From assembly GCA_012845835.1 (NCBI GenBank), contig JABAKD010000025.1, positions 13,979,971-14,043,970 on the forward strand: 64,000 bases of DNA, in the 5' to 3' direction. This DNA is from Undaria pinnatifida (taxonomy: Eukaryota; Sar; Phaeophyceae; Laminariales; Alariaceae). A program made the translations under genes and the position numbers. Positions 1-12,500 of the stretch are shown here, piece by piece. The notes below the pieces were generated by a model. The model was not told the DNA's origin, searched no databases, and was given only the letters and a program-made list of their open reading frames with translations. How positions within the stretch are numbered: position 1 is the first letter of the stretch; the number at the start of each line of letters is the position of its first letter.

Positions 1-433
1 AGGCAAGCGTCAGACATGAGGATCGTCGGATTGCCTCCAGCTTTTCCTGCACGCGTGATTAGATCGCGCTCGTCGCCGTAAGCTCTGTATGAATGGGCCC
101 CAAAAGTAGTTGCTGCATCCTGCATGCACAAAAAATCAATCACATGCCCGGACACACCCTGCCACAGCAGCTACTGCTGCCAGATATATATATATATATA
201 CACATACATATATATATTCATCCAAAGCAATCTATGCAGGCCGCGTGTGATATCACGTATCTGGTATGACATTTCCATCTAAACTGTAGCTCCAGTCACC
301 AGAATAGGTTACATTTAATTCTATGAAAACGGCCGTAGGATCACTTCTTCTCCTCAAGTGGGTACGTTCAGGTACTGTACTGACTGCTGTGCTGTGGTAC
401 GCATACATTATTGCCGTTGTCGCCTTGTGGAGC
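1..433. other. Left edge: no gene seen
   Basis: Bases 183-218 are a (TA)n/(CATA)n microsatellite. I see no exon with splice support here. If exon 13 splices onward at 475 the IQ gene may continue left of the window through this stretch as intron. Confidence 0.5.
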
Positions 434-559
434 CTACGACAAGTCTGATATTCTGCGAGTTTGTTGCACTTCACCTTGAGCCTCTCCAGCCGACGTCGTT
501 CCTCCCTTCTGTCTGTTTACATCGTTTAGTAGTGCATTCTCCTTTAGTGGACAAACCAC
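434..559 (-). CDS. IQ/TPR gene candidate last exon (alternative reading)
   Basis: The acceptor TTCTAATTCCAG lies in phase 0 with exon 13 and opens 41 codons ending in a TAG at 436-434. The frame includes VVCPLKENALLNDVNRQK. Within it, bases 475-515 copy the 3' end of exon 13 in a different frame, where they still read RRRLERLK followed by a GTGAAG donor-like site. So this may instead be a decayed IQ exon, with the true 3' end left of the window. Confidence 0.35.
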   Translation of the reverse strand: MVCPLKENALLNDVNRQKGGTTSAGEAQGEVQQTRRISDLS

Positions 560-3500
560 CTGGAATTAGAACAAGGTAACTCCATTGTATGCGACCTTAT
601 TGGGTCAACTCGCGTTCATATTCCAGTTATTATTTTACCTTGAGCCTCTCCAGGCGAAGTCGCATCTTCCTCCCTTTCCACGTGCCTTGTATCCTCGTCG
701 CCAAGTCGCTCTCTCTCTGCCTTAGAATGTCCTGCTGCAAGAGACAGCGCCCGTGCTCTCGCTGCTGCTTGATTACCTGCGAGTGAAAAAGAGAGGCGGG
801 GGAGGGGGGCGGAAGGGCGCAGCACTCGTCCCAAATCGGGTGCCTTTTATGAAACAAGCCTAACCTAGCAGCCGCCGCTAGGTCATCAAACAAACTGAAG
901 GGCCTTCAGCCCGCAATGCAAGCACGACCAGCACCAAAACCAACGCCTCAACCGCACTCCCTCCACCAACACACCTACCACCACCACCAATTTCCCCCCT
1001 CCACACCACCAACCCAATGATCAGGCGAGCCTATGCTCTATGCCAGCACACGCCCACACCCCAGATAATCTAAAGAAGCTTGCTGCAGACCACCCGGTCT
1101 GCAACTTCCCCAAATTCCCTTTTCGGTATCCTCGACCAGCCTCGCTCCTCCCCGTCGCCCCCCCTCCTACCCGCCAACAACAATCTCACCGTTACCAACA
1201 ACACGGCAACAAATTCAGCAAGAGCAGCGACTAACACCACCACCACCACCACCATCACAACCACCTCCCAACCACCATTCCCACCACCACCACCACCACC
1301 ACCACCACCACCACCACCACCACCACCACCACCACCACCACCAACACCAACACCACCACCATCACCACCACCATCACAACCACCCCCTAACCACCATCCC
1401 CACCACCACCACCACCACCACGACCAACACCACCAACACTAACACCACCACCACCACCACCACCATCACAACCACCCCCCAACCACCATCCCCACCACCA
1501 CCACCACCACCACCGCTGCCGTCCCTCCCTCCACGCCAACTTCTACAGCAACACCAACGCCACCGACCTCCCCCCCCTCAGACCACATTCCCCAAGCAGA
1601 TCGATGCAAGCAAGCCGGGACTTTCGCCTCGCCATCTACTTTCTACACGCCCTCTGCCGCACCATTGCCCTGCCCCCCCCCCCCCCCAGCCACCACCATC
1701 ACCGTCACGGACCCATGCTATGGTAGGGGGGTTGTGTCGTTTTGTGTGTTTTCTTTTTGCAGCGGCTCGGTGTCACTCTCGCGATTGACCCCCCCCCCCC
1801 CCCCCCGGTTCCTATGCGGGTCCTGAGCTTTCGTAACGCTAAAACACTCGCCGTGTGAATCGGCAGTGAATGGGACGGGAAGCTACGCTGCGCCTTAAGA
1901 CAACAACCTTGAACGTGTTTGTGTCGGCGGGGTGCAGAATCCCTCCTGTGAGTGGTGAAAACCCGGTGTTCAAAATGGGGGTACACCATAGCATGATCGT
2001 CATAGCACCGTCGTAACATCCCCCCTGGGGGCCGTGGCGTTGGTCCATTTGTCTATCCCACCACGTTGAGACATGGTACTGCACGATCTAGACTGTGGGT
2101 AGAGGCGCATCATCAACCATTGTTGTTTCTTTCCCCCCCTGCTCAAGGCCGTCGGCTCGAAGAGCTAGCTAGCTCCACGCCTCACCCAAAAAAAATGGTG
2201 ATTTTTTTGTAGTAGTGTAATGCGATAGTGAACGATGTTGAACAACCCCGCGTGGGGCCTCGAGGTAAGTATACAAAACTAGATCGTTTTTAGCAGCAAC
2301 ATGAATGGCATTCCTATTGTACGGCTTCATTGATAGGTTAAGGAACCTTGCCATCATTCAGCAACTACTTTTGGCCAAAAAAGTGCTAGCTCTATCATCG
2401 TAGCACGCGTCGGTAGAGGTGTGTTGTTTGTTTCGTCTTTTTTTTTCTCTTGAGGACGCGGGGTACGATAGAGGCGGCACTTTCTGGTTAACATCTTCGC
2501 CGAATGGTGGGGCTCCTCAGCTCAAATTCGTCCCGGAATGTCATTCTTGTTCCACCTGAAATACGGGTTATTTTTACGCTTAGGACTTGGGCCAGGCCAG
2601 GCGCATGCTACGGTGTAGAGGTACCTGGTAGCACTTTTCGCGTTAAACGGTTCCTGACAGCCGGACTCTCCTTAACCCCAAAATCGTGTTTTTTTTTTTT
2701 CGTTTACCCGCTCTTTTTCTGCCCGATTTTCGTCGACAGCGTGTCTAGCTAGGCCCATGGGATTGTTCAACCGGTAGCAGGGGGTGCGCGTTTTTTCCAA
2801 CTCAGTTTTTGGGGACATGTCCGAAGCTCCTCATGTGAGGAATTTTGCAGAAAAAACCACGTGGCGCGCCTCCACGGGGAATCGTGTGTCGTCATCGGGT
2901 GGTAAATTTCGGCTTGACTCAGAAATAAGCGTTGTGGTAAAGGCATTCATGAGCACAACGGGCTGATCGAGGCTGCTACGGCATTGCAGTGTCGTTCCTC
3001 CTTTTTTCTGCGGCCGGGTCTTGAGCAACTCGCAGCGAGTGGCTCTGCAGCCTCTCTCACTGACGAAAAACACGATACAAGATTTGTTTGGCGCAGCGTA
3101 GCTAGCCGTCCTATTGGGGACTCGTATCGCGAAACTAAAATAGCACGAGAGGCCATGGCCGCAAGGGACAGGAGGGTCGCCCGCGCGGGGGACCCCCCCC
3201 GAGCCCCCGCAGAAGAAGGCCCTTAAAAAGGGACCAACCCCCCTACCGTAGCGTTGGCCCGCTGCTCCTGTCAGCAGTTTCAGAACGAGTCCTCCGTGGT
3301 TTCAACCGGATGGACGACGAATCCTTCGCCTGGGAACGACGCGTGATACGATAAAGATGAACCACTTTTTTTTCTGAGGTTTCCTCGATTTGGAAGGTCA
3401 AGACATTGTCGCCTAAACAGTGGTTTGGGTGGGAAAAAAGAAACAGAGAAAAAAAAATCTGCTCCCGGATAAGAAAATTCCATGCTTGGCGCTAGGTACA

Positions 3501-6500
3501 CAACGAGAATCTTGCAAGGAAAAATGGCGTATTTCCGACGATTTTGGGTTAAGAAGCCCCGTCATTCAGAAACTATTTTCGCCAAAAAAGGGTATACCTC
3601 TATCGTATAGCATGCGACGACACATCAAATTCTGCCGTACGCCTAGCGTGGGATGACTCAGCAGCCGCAACAACATTATCGATACTAATAAAAAAAAACA
3701 GTCATACCGCTCCTCTTATGACCAAAGATCACCTCTAGCAGCTCGTTGCAGACCAGCCGGCACTTCCGTCTCGCCAGCAAGCCCCCGAACGCCCTCTGCA
3801 GCACCCTAGCCCCGTCACCTCGTGCCGCTTCCTCCGCTTGCCGCTCCCGTAACGCGTCGAGGTATGGCAGAGATGCTACGTATCGTGATACCCGGATGGG
3901 TGCCCCTCCCGAGCCACAACGGTTCCTGCTGTATTTATAACGAGGGTCATTCCTGTGGACAGGTCGAAGAGTAACCTGTGTCGATGGGATGAGGGAGGGG
4001 AGAGAAGGGGAGGGCAAGGGTGGGGGGGAAGAAGGAAAGGGGGAAAGGATGGGAAGCAGGGGGGGAGGGAGCGGGGAGGGCGGGGAGGTGAGAGAGAACG
4101 GGGGGCGAAAACAGGATACGAGCGGGCTTTCTGCTTTGCCCCTGGTTTGCCCTCAGCAAGATCACTCTACTTTATTTTCTCGTGTGTTTTGCCCTAAATA
4201 TGGTTTCGCTTCTAACAAATGACCGATAAATAAAGGGGGTGACATTTTTCGCGCTTTTTCACACACCGCGGAATTATTTTGCCTATCTGAAGTCTCGAAA
4301 CGGGCGGTGAATGCACTTTTTCTTCCCCTACGAAGACACACTCAGAGAAAACCACTACTGGTAGATGTTCTGTAGAAAGGTGCACAGATGACGCACAGAC
4401 CCGCGAGACAAAAACCCGTGCGATCTGTACCGCGATCTAATCTGCGTGACCAATGCGGTCATCAGGAACGTCTGCCGTGTGAAAGGATGGCCCGGGCGCT
4501 CTTACCTGTGACCACGGACTTGGTTATGCGAGTTAATGTGAGAACAACAACAACAACAACAACCTTGTCGACGTGTCGACGAAGTGCTAAACCAGCAGCG
4601 TACAGATGGTGCAGATCCGTGAAAATGAACTATACGCCCTACCAGGGTATGCAGTTGTCTAACCTGCACGGTGTTACCATCTGTCGGGACGATCTCACCT
4701 TTCCGAGGAAGTGCTCGCTGACCAATCGGAACGGTTCCTTGGATTCCACCAGATCGCGCGGTCGTCCCTCGGAGACTTGCTCCGATATGGCCGCCATGAC
4801 GAGCGTTTCTATCTGTTCGATGTTGCCGCGGAGAAGGGAAAGGTTACTTCGGAAAATGAAAGAACAAACAACGAAATAAATTGGAAAACGTAACACAAAC
4901 AACACACACATAAAAAACAACAAACAACAACAATAAAAGAAAATGAAAAACGACGCAAACAACCAAAAAACGACCAACAAAAACCGAAAAACAGAACCTT
5001 AAAAGAGATATAACGAAAGACGGAAAACGAAGAAACGAAATCAACGGAAAAGGCGAAACAAACAAGAACATGACACCAACGAAAAAATGTGAATAATCAA
5101 AAAGCATTCGTCTAGTAGAGTTGGGGGTCACGGATGAGCAGGTTACGCGAATTTCCGCAACTTCACCCCGATATAGCCACCACCATGAGGCGCGTCTATC
5201 GGTGTTGGGTATGACCGTGTGGGGAAACGTAGAATTGGAAAATATCCACCTTCAAGCAAAAGGGAATAGCGACCCTTTGCGGTGGCTACGGTATCAAAAC
5301 GAGCCGTCAGCAACGCCCAGCCCCCGAGGGAGGCTATTCCACCCCGTCCTCCCCAGCGGCCTGCCGCCGTGTTACCACCCCCATTCCCGTGTTATCACAA
5401 CCCTCCCCGTGTTATCACCCCCCCCCCCGGCCCCCCACCCTCCCGTGTCATCCCGCGTTTCTATCGGTCGGTTGCGCGCGGCCGTGATAACACAGACGAG
5501 AACAGAAGCCACGTCGTGGGATAACATGACGTGTACAAAGGAGGCACGGAATGTGTTAGAGGAAGATATGAGGAAGACAGACGAATTTTCACACGGAGAA
5601 GTTTGGTGCATGAGGAAGACAGACGAATTTTCACACGGAGAAGTTTGGTGCATGAGGAAGACAGACGAATTTGACACGGAGAAGTTTGGTACATTAGAGA
5701 GTATCGATAAAAAGATCGCTGTTGTCCCAGGAGATAGATGGTGGGCGGCCACAGCCCGCCCAAGAGGAAGGAGACAAGAGAAACTGAACGTTTTTAAAGT
5801 AAATATACTGAAGCGAACGTACCGAGCGCGCCCAAATGTTGGAGGTGTCCCTACTAGGAGAAGAAACGATGCTCCGTCTCGAACGGGATGCGTGGTCGAT
5901 GGTCACATGACTAAGGCAAGCCACAAATGAGCACGACCTCCGTGCTATCCCCCCCCCCCCCCCCTCGTCATCCTGCGCGCGGCCTGTCACCGCGTGCGTT
6001 TTCACCTCGTTCTCATGGATCAGTATCCAAGACCCCCCCTCGTCCAAAACCGCGGGAAGATGGGCACCGTCCACCGATCGATCCGCAGAACAGTCTTCAT
6101 CCGCTCCTGCTCTCCCCACATCGGCTGAAATTCCACAGCCCAAAACCCACGGAATGATACGTAGGGCGTTCGCGACATCCAAACTAATGTTAGGTTACGC
6201 ACATCAATGATCTTCAATTGGAAACCCTGGAGGGGGCGTCATACCCTAAGGCTCACCAACCAACCTCCCCCCAAAAAATAGATTTAGAAAAAAGAAACGA
6301 TAGGAAAAACGTGTTTCCAACCGAATGGCTGGCTTCGCTGACATTTTCGTGGGTTTGGGTTGGCCTCGGATTTTGTGAGGCTCGACGGTTTCAGTCCTAT
6401 TTATGGTATGTTTTCTTGTCCACCTCCTACATACCCAGCCAATGTTTTTGGTATCTGACGCGTGCTGCGATGGCGAGGTTCACCACGGTTTTACGAGGTT

Positions 6501-9500
6501 TCCCCCAAGTTCGGGTCTTAAGACCTCTCCCAAACAAACCCGATTCGGAGAATAACAAAAGTTGCTACCGGATGGAACAATCCCACGGCCTGCTTATGGA
6601 ACGAGAATGTCATGAAACAGAAACAAAGAAACAAAAATGGCCCAGTTTCCGACGATTTTGGGATATAAGAAGCCCCGTCGTTCAGGAGCCGTTTCAGACG
6701 AGAAACGCTACCTCCATCGTAGCGCGCGTCTAGCGAACACCCTAGCAAAACATCCTAAGGTTCCGGTCCGCCGCGCGGTGTGGTAAACCTTGCTACCTGG
6801 TACCGGTAGGTACCAAGGCTAGGCGGTAAGGGGGGGGGCTATCCCCATTTTTTTTTTTTTTTTCTTTCGCACACTTCTACTTTCCAGCTTCTGGACAAGC
6901 CGTGGTAACAGGTGTCGCTCCTTCTCCCCACCGGTCTTGCCTTAAATTTTTATCGCGCATAGGGTTCAACAATCCCACTGCTCATCGAGGTTTCATCGAG
7001 TGTTGCTAACTCACGCCCCCGCGCTTTCCGCGAGTCAATTTGTGCGCAAGCTATTCGTCACTGTCACTGACTTTGAGCTACTCGCATGGGTGACTCTCCA
7101 CCTGACGAACAACAAGACCTCAGGGTTACTTGCTTTGCCGCAGCGTGCAGTGGCTCTCCATTTCGTTGCTTCGCCCCAGGTGGCGTAGTGGTTTACCCTT
7201 GAATACTTTAATTATAAAGCAGCGTTGGCCCTTGAGTTCGATTCCCACCGTGGTGAGATTTTGACGTCATTGGCAAAAATGCAGAAAGAGGGTCAACTGC
7301 TAAGAGCGCCTAGCAGCGTGAGTGCGTACGATTCGACGCGAGTCGACGAGGGAAGAAAATGCTGAATCCTGCTGGCGATGAAGAATTGAGGCACGTACCG
7401 TAGTAGGGAGCGGGGAGGAGGGCCCGCTATGTGACCCCGGATCTGAGTTACTGCTGGGAGGGAGGGCGAGAGTAGTGCGAGGATAATAAATGGGACGACC
7501 AAAAAAAAGAAGCTTAAGAACACAAACGAACAGAGCTGTCACTCGCGCGAGTGACACGGGAGCAACTGCTGAAAAATCCCGCAAAAGTGACCTCCCTACC
7601 GCCCCCTGGCCTATATTGTACCTGGTATATGTTGGGTTGGCGTCGGATGGCAACGACACGAAAATACATGCCGCTCACTACATGAGCTAAATCACCAGGG
7701 TACCTTCTTTTGTTTTCTTCTTCTTTTTCTTGGCGGTCGATCACTGGCGTCGGTCGAGTTGGATTAATTCGTTCGGGGTGGAGAACGTTTACTCCTCACA
7801 AGGGGAACGATCGTATCACGTACCTGGCTGTGTTTACGGCAAGGCGCCCACGAGGCAGTTACATAGTACCCTCATTGCTCTCCCTGGAAATGGCCATACC
7901 GGAAGTTGTGTTAAGCCATTGAAGCTGCCATCCACATGCAAGTCTGCCTCACAAGCGGTTCTTAGTAGGATGCAGCTCACCCTTCTTGCGACTCGCCGAA
8001 CACCTCACGGCGCTTCGCGCTTGGTGGAAGCAATGTCTGCCTGGTCGGTGAAAACCTAACATGCTCCGTCCCGGGGTTGTGGGAATGCGGGGGTCTATGG
8101 TCTTACGACTACACGGACATGCATGAACATCGAGTACACCCCCCCTCACCGTAGCCTGGGTCACCTTTTTTCCTCGCGTTACCTGCTGTCTCACCGCCCA
8201 AGCCCGCCTGGTGATGGGCGCTGCGACCCGGCAAGCCTTCTGCCCTTGGGCTGCCTGTGGTCCCTCCAATACCATTCCCCTTGCTAGCGTCGGAATGAGC
8301 AGGCCTCTCGGCGACACAGAGCGTGATCTTCGTTCCGTTTCGCCATGCGGTGACGGTTACACGTACCGCCGCCGTCTCAGTGGCACTCCCCTTTTCCGCG
8401 CTCGCTAGGGGCGCGGTGGCCAACGTTGAACACTCAGTTCGCTGCACCAGCTTATCGGTTGGTTTCGTTCTAGCACCACCTGAAGGCGTTGCGGAGGTCG
8501 ACTTTTCTTTCTCTCCCTCCTCTAGCTGCAGGTCGTGGATTGGTTTCGTCGCCGCGTCTCCGCCAGAACATCGCAAGGTTTCTCCGATGATGGTTTCGTC
8601 TAGATGGGGGGGAAGCCTAATCCGGAGGGGACGCGTCGCCAGCAGCTTGGGCTTGTTGCTGTACAAAGCGGAAAATACTCTCTCGGAGGCCACTGTCTGA
8701 GGATTGGAAGCCGCGAAACGCGCGATGTCGAAGAACTTCTCGGTAATACTAAAAAATTCCGACAAGGACGAAAAATAAAAATGGACGAACTTTTGTCAAC
8801 TGTTTCCACCTCATGGGTTCAAAAAAAAGCCACGAAAAGCACGAAAAACGCGTGCTACGACAAAGGTATACCACTTGTTGGCAAAAACAACACTTGGAAC
8901 GTCGGTGCTCCTCAACCCAGGGTCACCGAAAGCGTTATTCTTGTTTCAAGCATTTTTTTTTGTTGGTATATATCTAGGGCCATGGGGTTGATCATTTCAT
9001 GATCGAGTTGCCCCCTTCCGGGTAGCTCAAAAAGCTAGTGGTTTGGGGGGGTGAGGCATCTAGAGCTCCTCAAGCCAACCAACACCCGTGCAGGGCAAAA
9101 GGGAAACCATCCACCTCCAGGCCAGGGCTACGGCATTCGTTGTGTAATGAATATGCCCCATATTTTTTTCTTTCCGGGTTTTTCGCTATCGTACTCGGCA
9201 CGAGTGACGTTGCTGCGTCTCACCGACAATAATATTGGCTCGGGCGATTTGTTTGCCGGAAAGCGTAAGCTATCCGATCCGTTGCGGATTCATGCCGCAA
9301 GATTAAGAAAAGCAGCACGAAAAGCTGAACATCGCACAACAAAACCAGGGGGGCCACTGGCGCTCGCAAGTGGTTGCGGGCCACTGACTAAAAAAAGCTC
9401 CAAAGGGTGACCCCCCCCCCCCCCCTACCCGCAGCCACGGTCTCTGGTCTCTTGCCGCACCGAGTTTTGTTGGCTAGCCGCCCGCGCTGAGTTTGGAAAG

Positions 9501-12500
9501 CCCCCACAAATTTGGAAGGGAGCACGGGGGGGGGTCAGTGGTTAGCCGGAATCTATTCGGGCGTTTGACAGTACAGCAGCACGTTCGATGCGTTTTTTTC
9601 GAGATACCGCACCGCTCACCTGCGGACCTGCGAACTCCGCAGCCGGCGGCGTCATTGACCTCGCGTACAACCTCCCCGTCCGTCGGTAAGCCAGCCTCGT
9701 TTCTGTTCTGCGGACGCGGGGTTGTTTTTGCGAGAGGCGGGAGGAATGGATGGGAGAGTGGCGTTATCACACGAGAGGGGGCGCAGCAGATTCCAAGAAG
9801 TTTCTGAGCTCCCAAACATGAGGACCTAGCTGAAGATCTCACCTCGAACCATGACTTCGAGGGCATTCGTTCGCGCAATCCTACCCCCTCTCCTATGCTT
9901 CCGTCCTAATATATATATATGTATGTATTCGTAAAAGCGTCAGAGTAATCGGTAGTTTTACGCTTTGAGGAGGTCAATCAAATCGGAATGCCAGTGAACG
10001 TTTGTGTCCAGAAAAAAAAAATCAAACCTTATCGTGGGTTTGAAAGATTTTTGTAAGTATTAAAAAACAATCGGAGAGGAGGCACTACGAGCAGGCCGTG
10101 CGTGACAGTTTCTACTTGCGACTATATTTCCCATGGGTTTTCGTGGGTCATCAGCCGATCCGTGGGCCGGGTCAGGAGGTTTCTAAGCTCTCGCGGGTCG
10201 AACCAGGCAGCCTTACGGGTCGGGTCGGGTCGGGTCGGGTCGGGTCGGGTCGGGTCGGGTCGGGTCGGGTCGGGTCGGGTCGGGTCGGGTCGGGTCGGGT
10301 CAGGAGGTTTTCATGTCCCACGGGGGTCGGGTAAGATCGCGTCGGGAAAAACCCTGACCCCACTCGACCCGTCAATGTTTTTTTAAAATTATATTTTCGA
10401 CCTTGGATCATTGTGCGGTATGGTCTTCGACTCCGACGGTCACTGATGCCGCACGCTCTGCGGTAGAGAGGTAGGTAGCGGTTTTGTTGCCAGGTGTTTC
10501 TCTGGGCGACGGACGGGCTGCTCTAATAAACGTCTTGAAACAAAAAAAAATATATATCCGTACATAATAATGGGATCTCGTTTGGGGTTTCCAGGGTAAT
10601 TTTTTTTTTTTTTTTTGCTGCACTCCTATTGAGCATGGGGTGATTAATCGGATCTTGAGTCATCCCACCGTAGGAGTTGTTCCACGCTTTTGAGCCATGT
10701 TATGTTGTTTTTTTGGCCCGTCAAAACCCCTTCACTGCGGAACTACCGGTTTATAGGATACTCTGTACGAGTAAATTTTCTCTCTAGGACTGCTAGGGAG
10801 TGCGTAGAGGGGATGGTCGGATTTGTGCGAACGCATGTCTCCGAAGCCGTGTTTTCGGGTGAGATTGCTGAGCTTTTCTTCATGTCAGGATGCCAGAGAC
10901 TGTCTGCTGCACCCATGCCGATTGGTGACTTGCACGCTGCGGAGGGGGTCGTTGACCTCTGCTTTTTCTCCGGGGCTCTTTTCGCAAGGGAGTAATCCCA
11001 CGCTAAGGGGCGCAGCAGATTCTGCTAACTTTCTGAGCCCCTTTGCGCGAGGAAAGTCGACATCGTCAACACCACCCGGAACACGACTTTAAAGACATTC
11101 GATCGCGCAAAACCCGACCAACACTTCTCTATACTCTATCTATTCCTACACCAACTAAAGCCGTAAGATCATCACATCACACCACACCAGCCGATAGCTT
11201 CACGCTTGAGAAGTTCAACCGGTCACATCGACCATAACTCTCTTTTCTTCCAGCCCGAACAGTGCAATTCCCTACCGTGGGATAACCCATGAGGACCAAA
11301 ATATCTCACCCGATCGTGACTTCGGTAGCGGGGCGATTCGTGGGGCCTTGTTTTTGCAGTGGATCGGGATCACTCGGGCGAGTGCCTACCCCCCGCCAAA
11401 AACAAAAACAACACGAAAGCTTAATACCGCGAAAAAATAATGAGGGGGGGGGGAGGATGGGGGGGGGGGGGGGGGGTGGGGGGGGGGGGGGGGGGGGAGA
11501 TGGGGGGGAAGGGGGAAAATGGGGGGGGGAGGACGGGGGGGGGGGGAGGAGGGGGGGGGGGGGGGGTACTCGCTTGAGTGACCCCGAGCCGCTACAAACC
11601 TAGTCCCCACAAAGGACCGCGCGGCCGCAGCCACGACCAATAATGGCCACCTGCTACACGGTAGGGGGGATGTTACGATATCCCCTTGTTTTCACCGCCG
11701 GGTTTTGAGGCGCTAAAAATAATAGCACGATTGACTCTGTATCTTTCCGGGAAAAACTAAAGAGACTTTTACTTGGCGATTTTTCGGCGCAGCAGGGCTT
11801 ACTTACCCTTCCGCGGCGGACTCCTGTCGTACACTTGAAACAGCGCGCGTAAGATCAAGAGAAAATATCGGAATTGAATGAACAGCACCGTATACGAAAC
11901 ATCATCTTTACGTGATTTGGTTCGGCGCAGAGTAGCGAATGAATCATCCTGTTGCGGAATCTTATCGCAAATTTTGCTTGCACCAAACCTTAACGCCGCA
12001 TGGGAACAGCGGGGTCACCTCGCGTGAGTGACCCCGAGCCGCTGCAAACAAAAAACAACACAACCACCCTAGCTTTTGTCGGTTCCGTCACCGACATTTC
12101 TTTTTCAGCCATAAAACCCTAATCTCTATCCTTAGCACGTCCCAAAATTCGCGTGTTGACGGGAGATATGGGACCCTCCGAGCGAAGACCAAGGCTACAT
12201 TAACTAGGTGGGCTTAAGATGTGTAGACCTTATATTTTAGTTGGCGTGGTTGGGGGTCACTCGCCGCGAGTATCCCCCTGTCCTGCTCCCTCATGATCTC
12301 AACGGTTTCGTGTCGATCGAACCTTTTGTGGCATCGATCCGCAACAGAGAGGTTATACGTAACTACTCTGCGTCAAGGGCATCGCCAAAAGTGCTTTCGT
12401 CGGCGAGGCACGGCGCTAGTCACCCGTGTGAGTGGCTCCAACCCGCGGTGGAAGCTTAAAAGAGAGTACTCCCTCCACCGTACGCTCGATGTGAGGAGCC

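Noticed and set aside
1080-1442. Pro/His-rich plus-strand ORF
   Set aside because: It is made almost entirely by the (CCA)n microsatellite and has no splice or start support.
4711-4893. Plus-strand 60-codon ORF overlapping exon 11
   Set aside because: The minus strand has an acceptor, a GTGAGA donor and correct phase with both neighbours, while the plus strand has none of these.
4844-5131. Phe/Val/Leu-rich minus ORF resembling a membrane protein
   Set aside because: It comes from T-rich low-complexity sequence, and residue use is not constrained.
5121-5930. 269-codon plus-strand ORF with 14-residue repeats
   Set aside because: It owes its length to a 42-bp tandem repeat and C-rich tract, and its end is a dispersed family D segment also present at 22.8, 54.5 and 13.9 kb.
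7172-7257. Functional tRNA gene
   Set aside because: A-box and B-box words are present, but the T-stem and acceptor stem do not pair.
8211-8700. Plus-strand ORFs opposite exon 9
   Set aside because: They are mirror frames of a GC-rich exon, with no compatible splice sites.
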